A DNA stretch of 29,790 bases from a virus: the IMG/VR virus record IMGVR_UViG_3300038441_000199, positions 1 to 29,790 of that record; one strand, 5' to 3'. Position numbers and translations under genes: made by a program. Shown one piece after another: positions 6,713-15,518 of the stretch (its first letter is position 1; the number at the start of each line of letters is the position of its first letter). The notes beneath the pieces were generated by a model that saw nothing but the letters and a program-made list of their open reading frames with translations, searched no databases and was not told where the DNA came from.

Positions 6713-9700
6713 ATCGTCACCTCAGTGACATAGCCCCGCCCGACAGAGGCAGAGATTTGGTAGATTTCAATTTCCGCATCGGTGGTTTGCAGATTTATTC
6801 CTGCGCTCGCCTGCATCTGAGCCGTGAGCGAGAAGGCCGGAGTCGTGACATAGGACGATTCTTCGCCGTACACAACCTCATACTTCTCGGTTTCCTCGTT
6901 CAACGGCACATCAGTCCCAGAAGGAAGCTCTTGGTTGTAGCGGGAGCGCCGTTGCCACGTCAAGCCGACGCTGCCGTCGCCATCACTGTCGATATAGGCA
7001 GCAACGCCACTAGCAGAATCTTCCCGCCATTGTGAGCCACTTTCCAATACAGCCATCGCACCGTTTGAATAGGTCGATGTAGAGGTTCCAAGGTATTCCC
7101 AGGTCACCCCCGAATCCGTAGAAATATGCGACTCGTTAACCGTGTTCAATTTGAACGACGTGTATATGGTGGTCCCCGCGCAGGCTACAGAACAAGTATC
7201 AAGCGCTGCCTCTGTTGCCGGCCCCGAATCAACTAGGCTAAACGTGCTGCCGTCCGTGCTGCGGCAGGTAAAGAAGATGACGTTGTTGCACCCATTGATA
7301 AAAAGGGCCTCTGAGGAAGCATCGAAGCCGTAGAGTTTCAAGGTTCCGCCGACAGGCAGCGTCACATCGGACCACGTAGCGAGGTCTGTTGACCTGACCA
7401 GTTTGTTTGTGCCGGTAGCCTCGCCATCGCCTGCGCGCTGCACGCCTACCATCATGTAGTAGTAGGCGCCGAACTTCTTGATGTGAACGCGAGACTGAGC
7501 ATCAATGACATAGCCTCGGGAACTCATCCCCGTCAGACCTGAGACGTACGGAATCTGCGTCCATGAAGTCCCGTCCGTGGTGGTATAAAAATTCCCCTCG
7601 GCATCCAAAAGATGGATCGTATCGTCCAGCGTGAAAACGCCTACTGGCCGCGCCGTAATGCCGGTCTCATAAATGAAGGTTGACGCAAATCCCTCGGTCC
7701 AGAAATCCACGTCCCATGGGGCCGTTTCGTCATCCTCGGTCGTGCTGGTACTTTTGCCGATGAAAACATGAAAGCCATTGGCATAGGTCCACTTCTCATA
7801 GGTGGTGTCTGGCGGGTATCCAGAGGTTTTCCGGTTGCGAAGGTTCCAGTCCTTGCCGTCCTCGGAATCATAAAATTCATTGTATGGATTGCCTGATTCC
7901 GTGATGTAAGAAAACCACTTCTGACGGAACCCCTGCATGAACACCACTTGTGCTGTAAAGCCGGAGAAACTCAGGCCCGACCGGACATTACCGTTTGTGT
8001 TGTCAACAGAAACATTCACCACTGAATACGGTTTGAGCGCCACGCCCTCGGGGGTGAACTCTACCGCGCTGGTCGCTTGAACCTGCGTCCCCAAGGTCAC
8101 GGCCTTGACCAGTCGTTCCTGATTAACAGCCGACAGTTCCAGCGGCAGGCGAGCAAGGCCAGCGCCGATGAACACGAATCGGTCCCCGACTTCATGCAGG
8201 CCCGTAGCCCACTCGGTCCCACGCCGGCCACGCAGGAACCGTGACAGGGTATAGCGCCGCTTGCCGCTGAAAGTCCCGACGAAAGTAGCGTTGACATATT
8301 GCAGGACTTCCCAACGGTCCGCCGCTCCGACGAAGGCCGCGTTAGCGCCGCTCAATACGGCGTCGTCAGTGCGCGTTTCCAGCTCGCCGGTATCCATGTC
8401 CACGGTCAGGGTTGAAGCGTCGTCCCAGACCAGCGTAGGGCCATCCGCGAGGGCATCCGTGGTCAGTCCCATGGTTGCCGCCGAGTTGATGACAAGCTCG
8501 CGCTCGTAATTGGCCCCGCCGTCCAAGGATCGGTAGAGCGCCGCGCCTCTCCAGCCGGAGAAAACGCCACGGACCGCGACATAGATGCCAGCGTCATTGG
8601 CTGAAGAATCCAAGGCAGGGCCATCTATCAGGACCATTTCCGTAGGGCCTTCCAAAGCAACCGAATCAGTGGAAGGCAGAGACGCAGCTCCCACGACATG
8701 GCTGACATAGGAGCCGTCATCATCGCGGACCATCTCGACCGTTAGCGGGCCGGACGGCATCGGCATATCCACCGCCACGATGCGCGCTCGCTCGGTCTGG
8801 CCCTCTACCGGGATTTCGATGCAGTCCCCAGGCTCAAGAGCGAGCCAGCGGGGCGACATGGACCCCTTGTAGGACTCGCGCCCCCACCACCGATCCTGCA
8901 TCAGCACATCGGCAATGGTCGCGGCCTTGTCATCGGTCATGGCGATGGCAAGCTCTACGTCTTCCTTGTTCTCGGCATCCGTGGTCAGGCGCTCAACCTG
9001 CTGCATACCGGGTTCGTAGTTCTTGGCCTCTGCCTCGTAGTGGACCCGGAGAAGCCGGGGCATCTCTACGTCCTGCTGGCGCTCCATGGTGATAAGGACC
9101 GGCTTTTCATCGCCACCAGGGTTATAGGCCCCAAGGTCATCCTCGCCCAGAGAGGCCACGATAGCCCCGCCACGCGCCGGGAATCGGATCAGGCACTCGG
9201 ACTCCACCACGTCAAAGAACGTGTAAGCCTGCAACGGCTGGATGGCTTGCCGGGCAGTGGTGATGACGGCGATTCGAAAGCCGGGGACTTCCTCGGTCAG
9301 GTCCGAAACGTCGATCCGGTCAGCCGCAAGGCCGGTCCGCTCGCAGAGCGCCTGAACGATACTCCCGACAGTCGGCGGCACAGGATCAAACGCTTCCTTG
9401 TCGTAGGCGCGCGTATAGGTCGTCGTCGGCACGACAGGGTATCCAGCGCCGAAGGTCAGCCCGCCAGGGATGACTGCGCCGTCACTGACTGCGGCCGCAT
9501 AGGCCGCGTCCCAGAAGGCTTGGGTATCGTCTGCGCTACCGCTGACGATGACCGGACCTAGGGGATAGGAGTTGACGTTAACCCCAGATGTTCCGTAATT
9601 GGCGAGCGCCTTGTAACTGCCCACGGCGACGGAATAGCCCAAGTCCCTTTCCAAGGTTGAGCCAATGACGCAATAGTCCGGGTTGTCCGGGAGGGCCGGG

Positions 9701-11007
9701 TAAGCATCTTCACAGCGAAGTTCACACGGATTGTCCGGCTGGCGGACCTTTCGGCGGACGCTGATTCGCACATCTTCCAAGCGCCAAATGTCGCAGCCAT
9801 CGAAATCCCCGAATCCATTGTAGGGCTTGACCCAGAAGCCCGGATAAGTCGGTTCTTCGCCGTCCGTCAGGATGACATGGATACCCGACTGATTCAGGTC
9901 GGCCGTAATGTGCCCGGACCACCAGAAATAGTCGCCTATCTCTATGCCTTCAGAGGCTAGCGCAGTGCTTAGGCCGGCAGAAAAATCTGCCGAGTCCAGC
10001 ACGCCAAGGAACAAGTCCACAACATCAATCGGCTCGGAACTGTAGTGCAGGAATGGCGCGATATGCTCACCGATGGTAATCGCATTGTAGGGCGAAATAT
10101 CCCATTGGCTTGTAGCGAATATGTCCGTGTCCCAGCCGATCAATTGCTCAATGATCGTTCTGTCATGGTCAATGGATGCTTCCGATAGCGCATCCTCAAG
10201 CGTGCCCCAGGTTCCGGCCGGGCTGCCATATACCGGGACATAAAGATACTCATGGTCGTTTTCACAGGCCCGAGGATCATCTGGGCTGGTAGACCACGGA
10301 TAGAAAGCCGCAGGCTGCAAATCAGTGATGGTGACACTTTCATCATTCGTGACCGCAGAGACTTCAAAGCGCCAGTTCGCCGGACGCCCGTTCGTGTCGG
10401 TGACTTCCTCGTCCGTGAACACGATATAAGCAAGGCCACGGTAGGCCGGGACATTGCCGACGCCCTCAACCGCCTCCATGGTAGGGTCGGCTACTTGGGC
10501 CTCCGATCCGGTATAGAACGTGAACCCTTCTGCGAAGCCCTGCGAGGCTGCTACGCGCTCGTCATAGGCGGCATCCGTTTCGCCGTCCTGCTGCGGGCGG
10601 GCGTCATAGACAAGCTTCTCATTCCGCCACGCGCGAATGATTTGCGAAACCTCGCCCTCGCAGAGGCCAATGGCATAGCTGCGGGTATAGGTATAGTTCG
10701 TGACTTCTTGAGTCGGTCCGCCCTTGCCGCCTACTTCCTCGGTCGTGGCAATCTCGACCAGCGGGCCGGTCCAGATGATGTTCCCTGCCGTGACCGTGGT
10801 TCCGAAGATCAGCGGGATTGGAGCGCCTACGGTAGACGTTGTTATCTTGTCATCCGTGATTCGCGGGCCTTGGACGCCCGGCAAGTCGGCCGGGAACAGC
10901 GCCTGACCAATCATGCTACCAATGGCGAACCCGATAAACGGATTGCCAAGATATGCGCCCGCGACGGCGCCAACCACCATAAGCGCCGCTTGTCCTACGT
11001 TAGCCAT
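6709..11007 (-). CDS. Tail tip / hub protein (J- and GTA gp15-like) with Asp-box repeats (1432 aa)
   Basis: This is the large central tip protein that contacts the receptor and seals the tail tube. ATG 11007 overlaps the end of the NlpC/P60 gene by 8 bases. The N-terminus has a Gly/Ala-rich hydrophobic stretch (residues about 8-40), then a hub-like region containing IPLIFGT and YTYTRSYAIGLCEGEV. Residues about 680-960 contain LEPGDCIEIP and RFLRGRRGTEW, seen in the GTA-type hub family (Phage-tail_3 and relatives). The C-terminal third carries S/T-x-D-x-G-x-x-W Asp boxes near residues 1048-1054, 1142-1149, 1205-1212, 1249-1256 and 1296-1303, with a further one near 828-834. This pattern is characteristic of sialidase-like beta-propellers, so the host-recognition part may be a propeller that binds or cleaves surface glycan. 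Confidence 0.85.
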   Translation of the reverse strand: MANVGQAALMVVGAVAGAYLGNPFIGFAIGSMIGQALFPADLPGVQGPRITDDKITTSTVGAPIPLIFGTTVTAGNIIWTGPLVEIATTEEVGGKGGPTQEVTNYTYTRSYAIGLCEGEVSQIIRAWRNEKLVYDARPQQDGETDAAYDERVAASQGFAEGFTFYTGSEAQVADPTMEAVEGVGNVPAYRGLAYIVFTDEEVTDTNGRPANWRFEVSAVTNDESVTITDLQPAAFYPWSTSPDDPRACENDHEYLYVPVYGSPAGTWGTLEDALSEASIDHDRTIIEQLIGWDTDIFATSQWDISPYNAITIGEHIAPFLHYSSEPIDVVDLFLGVLDSADFSAGLSTALASEGIEIGDYFWWSGHITADLNQSGIHVILTDGEEPTYPGFWVKPYNGFGDFDGCDIWRLEDVRISVRRKVRQPDNPCELRCEDAYPALPDNPDYCVIGSTLERDLGYSVAVGSYKALANYGTSGVNVNSYPLGPVIVSGSADDTQAFWDAAYAAAVSDGAVIPGGLTFGAGYPVVPTTTYTRAYDKEAFDPVPPTVGSIVQALCERTGLAADRIDVSDLTEEVPGFRIAVITTARQAIQPLQAYTFFDVVESECLIRFPARGGAIVASLGEDDLGAYNPGGDEKPVLITMERQQDVEMPRLLRVHYEAEAKNYEPGMQQVERLTTDAENKEDVELAIAMTDDKAATIADVLMQDRWWGRESYKGSMSPRWLALEPGDCIEIPVEGQTERARIVAVDMPMPSGPLTVEMVRDDDGSYVSHVVGAASLPSTDSVALEGPTEMVLIDGPALDSSANDAGIYVAVRGVFSGWRGAALYRSLDGGANYERELVINSAATMGLTTDALADGPTLVWDDASTLTVDMDTGELETRTDDAVLSGANAAFVGAADRWEVLQYVNATFVGTFSGKRRYTLSRFLRGRRGTEWATGLHEVGDRFVFIGAGLARLPLELSAVNQERLVKAVTLGTQVQATSAVEFTPEGVALKPYSVVNVSVDNTNGNVRSGLSFSGFTAQVVFMQGFRQKWFSYITESGNPYNEFYDSEDGKDWNLRNRKTSGYPPDTTYEKWTYANGFHVFIGKSTSTTEDDETAPWDVDFWTEGFASTFIYETGITARPVGVFTLDDTIHLLDAEGNFYTTTDGTSWTQIPYVSGLTGMSSRGYVIDAQSRVHIKKFGAYYYMMVGVQRAGDGEATGTNKLVRSTDLATWSDVTLPVGGTLKLYGFDASSEALFINGCNNVIFFTCRSTDGSTFSLVDSGPATEAALDTCSVACAGTTIYTSFKLNTVNESHISTDSGVTWEYLGTSTSTYSNGAMAVLESGSQWREDSASGVAAYIDSDGDGSVGLTWQRRSRYNQELPSGTDVPLNEETEKYEVVYGEESSYVTTPAFSLTAQMQASAGINLQTTDAEIEIYQISASVGRGYVTEVTI

Positions 11008-11392
11008 GGTTCACATACCGGAAAGCATGGACGGTCCGCTTGGCCCACTTGCGGTCATAGCCATGCTCGACCACCTTACCGAAGGTTTCCGCCGAATGGA
11101 TGATGGTGCCTCCGGTGTAGATCGCCACGTGTTGAGGTTCCTTGAACCAGCGCATGAGAAGGATACAGCCTTCCTCCATCGTACACGGCTCGCAATGCTT
11201 GCTGATCTCGCGGAGTAGCACGCCGTTGTTAGGCTGACGGCCATAGTCCCGATAGTCGAAGTCGGGCGCCCAGATGCCAAGTTCCCGAGCGACCCCGATG
11301 ACGAGGCCGATGCAGTCCACGCCCGCGCCCTTGACGCGGCCTTGATGGTGAAACGGCGTCCCTAGCCAAGTGCGGGCAGTCTCGACAATCAT
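11000..11392 (-). CDS. NlpC/P60 family tail-tip peptidase (130 aa)
   Basis: This is a cysteine peptidase of the phage NlpC/P60 type, expected at the tail tip, where it cuts peptidoglycan peptides during DNA entry. The catalytic cysteine is C27 in GVDCIGLV, the histidine H88 in QHVAIYTG, and H99 in IIHSAE is the third polar residue. The N-terminal TARTWLGTPFHHQG is characteristic. The 130-aa length equals that of the GTA/phage subfamily, which has only the catalytic domain. It lies between the DUF2163 and hub genes, the canonical order. ATG 11392 overlaps the preceding TGA as ATGA. Confidence 0.92.
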   Translation of the reverse strand: MIVETARTWLGTPFHHQGRVKGAGVDCIGLVIGVARELGIWAPDFDYRDYGRQPNNGVLLREISKHCEPCTMEEGCILLMRWFKEPQHVAIYTGGTIIHSAETFGKVVEHGYDRKWAKRTVHAFRYVNHG

Positions 11393-12306
11393 GCCGGGGG
11401 CCTCAGGATTTCGGAGTTGCCGGGGATCATCGGTTCGGCGCGCATGTTCGGCAGGTTATCGAACTTGTCCTTGCAGTCGCCCTGCCATACCCCCTCAATC
11501 TTGGCATGGTGATGGTTGCAGCCGGGCTCTACCTCGAAGGTATCCGAGGGGGACACAGTGTAAGGGAAGGGCTCGAAAAGGGTGAAGGTCCAAAAGAGGT
11601 TGCTATCCAGATGGTCTAGCTTTACCTCTTGCTCGAAGCCCGCATTATCCCCAGTCAGGAACCGGAGAATCCCTCCCCTGAAATATCCTGGCTCGGGGTC
11701 GTTGCTCGTCCCCATCGGCAGCGTGGCAGTAAAAACACGACGTGTAGCAACGGAATTCACCGTCCCCGAAAAGGTTAGCGGCACAAGGTCAACCGTGCAT
11801 TGGTCATCCCCGAGCTTGGCCCGGCAGGTCGTGCCGTAAGCCTGGATGATGGTCTGTTGCAGATATTGCTTGAGCCCTCGGCCTTCTCCGGTAGCGAGAT
11901 CGCGGGCAAAAGTCCGAATGTTGCCGACTAGGCCATGCTTGATGACGATGCCGCTATTGGTCGGGTCGGACCAGTTCACGAGAAACACGGTGAAGGCAAC
12001 ATTGTCGAAGATGCCCGCGCGGATCGCCGCAGCCGTGATGCCGTTCTCGGTCAGGATCGCATCGAGGTCCAGATTGTCCACGGCCTGATCGGAGGTTTGC
12101 TTGACCGTCGTCGCTTGAATGTTCAGGGCTGCCGAATAGGTTCCTGAAAGAACCACGCCGTTGACCGTGCGGCTGACCACAATGTCTCGGTCGTGCGAGG
12201 TCTGGCGCAGGACGTTCCCGAGTTTGTCTGTGACCATCCAGCAAACCGCCCACGTCGTGACGTTCTGCTGAACTGCCGCGAGGTCTTGGAGCGTGAGGGA
12301 CTTCAC
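11389..12306 (-). CDS. DUF2163 / BR0599-type tail hub protein (305 aa)
   Basis: This is a tail-tip hub component equivalent in position to lambda gpL and GTA gp13. The N-terminal DUF2163 part starts LTLQDLAAVQQNVTTWAVC and contains HDRDIVV and ILTENGI. The C-terminal BR0599-like part has four cysteines, C161 and C170 in CRAKLGDDQC, C263 in GCNHHH and C278 in QGDCKDKFDN. The same layout binds an iron-sulfur cluster in the lambda and GTA homologues. The motif EPGCNH and the KFDNLPNMRAEP ending are family hallmarks. ATG 12306 overlaps the preceding TGA. Confidence 0.9.
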   Translation of the reverse strand: MKSLTLQDLAAVQQNVTTWAVCWMVTDKLGNVLRQTSHDRDIVVSRTVNGVVLSGTYSAALNIQATTVKQTSDQAVDNLDLDAILTENGITAAAIRAGIFDNVAFTVFLVNWSDPTNSGIVIKHGLVGNIRTFARDLATGEGRGLKQYLQQTIIQAYGTTCRAKLGDDQCTVDLVPLTFSGTVNSVATRRVFTATLPMGTSNDPEPGYFRGGILRFLTGDNAGFEQEVKLDHLDSNLFWTFTLFEPFPYTVSPSDTFEVEPGCNHHHAKIEGVWQGDCKDKFDNLPNMRAEPMIPGNSEILRPPA

Positions 12307-12920
12307 GGATTGCGGAGTTCCATGAGTGTGAAGGACACGCTCTGCACTTCCTTGTCGATGATCTCCACCGGGAATTCGGACTCAAAGCGGACGGGAACGT
12401 CAAACGTACCGCCCCAGGTCAGCGGCCCAGGCTGCGAACCCGTCAGCGTTACTATCCCGGTTGCATAGTCCACAGTGTAGTCCGTGGTAACGGTTAGCGG
12501 CGTGCCGCCAGATGCGATCATCACCGGAGAAATCGGCTTGAAAATGTCGCGGTCCTGAGTGCGCGCCCCACGAATATACCGCTTGGTCAATTGGTACGTA
12601 AGCCCTGTAATCAGGACTAGCGGCTGGTCCGTAGCCGCAGGCGTGGCATTGATCGCGCAAGACTTGTAGTCAGCCCAGTCCTTGAATCGGAAGCCGCATT
12701 CCTGGCCGCCCACTGCGTGCCAGAACTCAGTGAGGTCATAAATCTCGGCCTCCATGCGCGGACCGACAGTAACGGTATAGCGGTTCAGCGGGCGCGACCA
12801 TAGACGATTGCGAACCTCACGCCCCGACTGTAGCCGCACGATCTGCGTGTTGTAGTCCGGCTGCGATACGAACCCGAAGGAAGGGCAGGCGGGAAAATCT
12901 GGGGTTTCGAGGAATGCCAT
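12303..12920 (-). CDS. DUF2460 tail protein (distal-tail / GTA gp12-like, 205 aa)
   Basis: DUF2460 proteins form the distal tail ring that joins the tail tube to the hub. The sequence has the family start FLETPDFPACPSFGFVSQPDYNT (in parts), then SGREVRNRLWSRPLNRYTV, and the insertion-domain motif GGQECGFRFKDWADYKS. The mid region GTPLTVTTDYTVDYATGIVTL and the final FPVEIIDKEVQSVSF are also typical. Length is normal. ATG 12920 overlaps the TGA of the tape measure gene by one base, and its own stop overlaps the next start as ATGA. Confidence 0.92.
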   Translation of the reverse strand: MAFLETPDFPACPSFGFVSQPDYNTQIVRLQSGREVRNRLWSRPLNRYTVTVGPRMEAEIYDLTEFWHAVGGQECGFRFKDWADYKSCAINATPAATDQPLVLITGLTYQLTKRYIRGARTQDRDIFKPISPVMIASGGTPLTVTTDYTVDYATGIVTLTGSQPGPLTWGGTFDVPVRFESEFPVEIIDKEVQSVSFTLMELRNP

Positions 12921-14833
12921 CAGTTGTTCCTCTTGGACGCCATGTTAAGCCCGCGCTGTGCCTGCGCCGCAACGTTCTGCTGAGTGCTGCGGCTTACCGA
13001 TCCGGTCGGAGCTTGGATGGTGAAGTTCTGGACGACGGTCATGCCGTTGCCCTGCCACATGTCCTTAGGAACGAAGGTTCCGGCAGTATCGGGGATGAAC
13101 AACTCAGGCTGTGCCCCTTTGCCGATAGCGTAAGCCTGCCCCGGAACACCGCGCCCGCCTGAGTCTCGACTAGGCCCACTTCCTGCCGGGCCTCCAATCG
13201 GTGCGCCAAAGCTCGGTAGGCTCGGTCCAGCGAAACTGCTAAAGGCAGACATGCCGAGGTTGATGAGGCCATTAACCAAAGCTTCCGATGCCCTCTGAGC
13301 GGCAATGCGCTGCATCGTTTCACCGAAGCTCTTGAGCATACCCTTAAGGCCCTGCTCAAATGGGTTGAACAGGAAGTCCGCGAAGGCCGATTCAAGTGAG
13401 CGCGCAGCATCGGTGCCAAAGTCTACAAGGTTTTCCCACCCAGTCCCCACCTTCGTTTTGAATTTGTCGAAACTCCCCCCCATGCGCTCAAGGGATGCCG
13501 CGTAATCGTTCGCTGCCGCCTCCATGGCGCGGCTGTAGGTCGTCGGGTCCAATTTAGCGAGTTCAAGAGACGGATCATCAAGCTCGGCCTTACGCTTGTT
13601 GAACTGCTCAAGCGGGCTCATGAACTGGCCACGGATTTCCTGACGCTTGCGGGCCGGCTCTTGGGCAAATTCTTCGGCCTTCATCAATTCATCGTTGTAG
13701 CGGTCCAACTCTCGGTTGAACTCACGTAGTGCGTCCTTCTGCTCCTTGAGGGCTTTGGTGGACTTCTCGGTTGCCGCGCTGTAGTTGATCGTTGCGCGGG
13801 TAGCGGTTTCGGTGCTGGCCGCAGACTCTCTCAGTGCCTTGTCGGCGCCTGCGAACATTTCCGAGATGAAGCGGCCTGTATCGGCAAAGTCAGCACGAAT
13901 GTCCTGCCCTGCCATCTTTAGAATGCTGCTGGCCTCTGCCCAATCTCCGCTAGCGGCAGATACCGCAGCAGCAGCCGTAGCTCCTAGAGATTTCTGTGCA
14001 AAATTGAACGTTGCGCCAACAACTGCGCCTGCGCTAATCAACCCCTTGAGCGTAATCTCAAGAGTTCTAAATGCCGAATCCAATGCCCCAGACTGCTTTA
14101 CGGATTCGCCGAACCGCTTGGCGATCAATTCCATTGTCGGAGCGAGGCGCGCAGAGAATTGCTGAGTAACGCTTGAAACTTCCCCCTTCATGCGCTGGAT
14201 AGTCTTGTTGTACTCATCAGCAGCCGCGATCTGCTCATCAGTCAGCGTGACGTTACGCTCGGTCTGCTCGCCAAGGTCTTTCAGGAATGGGATCAGTTCC
14301 GCACCGGACTTGCCCAACAGGGTCACGGCTACGGCAGTCTTAGAAGCGCCGTCCTCAAAGTTGTTGAGGGCCTTGGCGACCGCATCCAACTGAGCGACAG
14401 GCGCAAGGTTACGGAAGGCTTCCAGTTCGATGCCGATAGCCGCAAGCGCCTTGCCTACGCCCTTGGATTCCTCGCTGGTCTTGGATAGGCCCGCCGTCAA
14501 CTTCACAGAGGCCGCAGCAACCGACTCCATCGCCGTCTCGGACAAGTCTGCCGCAGGCTTAAGCGAACTGATCTGGCTCGCCGTATCGCCTACTTGGTCG
14601 GCCAAGTCCTGATAGGAGGCGATGGTCTTGAGGTTGCTATTGACGATGGCGGCCAGAGTGCCAGCGCCAACAACAAGGGCCGCGCCAATGGCAGCGCCAG
14701 CCTTTTGGGCCGACTCCTTGATTTCCTTCATCCGCTTTTCGGAAGCGCGGGCCGCTTTATCTAGCCCTTGCTCGAAGCCGCCTATACGGGCGACCAAATC
14801 GAGCGACAAAACTCCAAGGCTCCTGCTTGCCAT
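12920..14833 (-). CDS. Tail tape measure protein (637 aa)
   Basis: The tape measure sets tail length and is released with the DNA. It is long and helical: a coiled-coil N-terminus (FEQGLDKAARASEKRMKEIKES), a hydrophobic stretch at residues about 45-66 (AGAAIGAALVVGAGTLAAIV), a central heptad-rich region with KALKEQKDALREFNRELDRY near residues 360-380, and a C-terminal ADFLFNPFEQGLKGMLKSFG. The last 60 residues with SVSRSTQQNVAAQAQRGLNM match lambda-like tape measures. At about 1.5 angstrom per residue the predicted tail is near 95 nm. ATG 14833 follows the endonuclease stop by one base; its ribosome-binding site is weak (GGGTGA), so coupling to the upstream frame is likely. Confidence 0.92.
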   Translation of the reverse strand: MASRSLGVLSLDLVARIGGFEQGLDKAARASEKRMKEIKESAQKAGAAIGAALVVGAGTLAAIVNSNLKTIASYQDLADQVGDTASQISSLKPAADLSETAMESVAAASVKLTAGLSKTSEESKGVGKALAAIGIELEAFRNLAPVAQLDAVAKALNNFEDGASKTAVAVTLLGKSGAELIPFLKDLGEQTERNVTLTDEQIAAADEYNKTIQRMKGEVSSVTQQFSARLAPTMELIAKRFGESVKQSGALDSAFRTLEITLKGLISAGAVVGATFNFAQKSLGATAAAAVSAASGDWAEASSILKMAGQDIRADFADTGRFISEMFAGADKALRESAASTETATRATINYSAATEKSTKALKEQKDALREFNRELDRYNDELMKAEEFAQEPARKRQEIRGQFMSPLEQFNKRKAELDDPSLELAKLDPTTYSRAMEAAANDYAASLERMGGSFDKFKTKVGTGWENLVDFGTDAARSLESAFADFLFNPFEQGLKGMLKSFGETMQRIAAQRASEALVNGLINLGMSAFSSFAGPSLPSFGAPIGGPAGSGPSRDSGGRGVPGQAYAIGKGAQPELFIPDTAGTFVPKDMWQGNGMTVVQNFTIQAPTGSVSRSTQQNVAAQAQRGLNMASKRNN

Positions 14834-14834
14834 T

Positions 14835-15518
14835 TCATTTCACCCAAGAATACCCATGACCATCAACAACGGTATTTACCCATGATGGCTTTACAGCGAG
14901 TGCTTTGGCTATCTCAGACTTCCTTAGGCCATCATTCCATAGTCTGCGAATTTCTAACACTTGTTCCACAGACAAAAGGCCCCTCCCGGTGCTTCGCCCG
15001 GATAACGTTTCTGAAATTTTAGCCTTCTGTTCTGCTGACTTGGGTCTTCCCTTATGGGCCGCGCCTATTTTTGCAAGGCGTTCAGGAGACCGTGGCCCCC
15101 CGCCTTTGCCCTTTCGGCTCGCGCTAATTAGCGCTTTAGATTCTTCGCTATGCCGATGCCCAGTGAAATTCCTAGTCCTTTTTGCAGCCTCAGAAAGCTT
15201 CGCCTTTGACTCATCCGACATGCGGAATCCCAACTGGGAGCCAGCAATAGGCGCGGAGTTGAACTCAGGCTTGATAACATCAATAGCCCTCTGCTCATAC
15301 ATCAACAAATTGTCCCGGGAACAGAACAGCAGCACCTTGAACTCTAGTGAATCAATCCCGTATTTAGCCGCTGTGCGCATCATGAACTTACTATGATGCT
15401 TACCAGTCTCCAGCGTGCGCCTATGTTCCTTCCACCGTTTCTTAATGTTCACGGCAGAGCCGACATAGCTCCGGCCGGTAGCAGGATGGCTGATTTCATA
15501 GATGCCGCAATTCATCAT
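14835..15518 (-). CDS. GIY-YIG homing endonuclease with NUMOD3 repeats and C-terminal HTH (227 aa)
   Basis: This is a free-standing homing endonuclease. The catalytic domain has GIY at residues 5-7, YVG at 18-20 (variant of YIG), arginine R28 in KKRWKEH, and the metal-binding glutamate E75 in YEQRAID. Three or four NUMOD3 DNA-binding units follow (MSDESKAKLSEA, HSEESKALISAS, RSPERLAKIG, KSAEQKAKIS). A C-terminal helix-turn-helix LSVEQVLEIRRLW...KSEIAKAL is also present. The gene is inserted between the G/GT chaperone and tape measure genes, with stop/start overlap (ATGA at 15518-15515). Part of it has visibly lower GC than its neighbours (about 47 % in a 60-base hand count). It probably drives its own spread rather than virion function. 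Confidence 0.9.
   Translation of the reverse strand: MMNCGIYEISHPATGRSYVGSAVNIKKRWKEHRRTLETGKHHSKFMMRTAAKYGIDSLEFKVLLFCSRDNLLMYEQRAIDVIKPEFNSAPIAGSQLGFRMSDESKAKLSEAAKRTRNFTGHRHSEESKALISASRKGKGGGPRSPERLAKIGAAHKGRPKSAEQKAKISETLSGRSTGRGLLSVEQVLEIRRLWNDGLRKSEIAKALAVKPSWVNTVVDGHGYSWVK

Noticed and set aside
10252-11103. A 283-codon plus-strand frame opposite the tip and NlpC/P60 genes
   Set aside because: It lies fully antisense to well-supported genes, has no ribosome-binding site of note and yields no recognisable domain.
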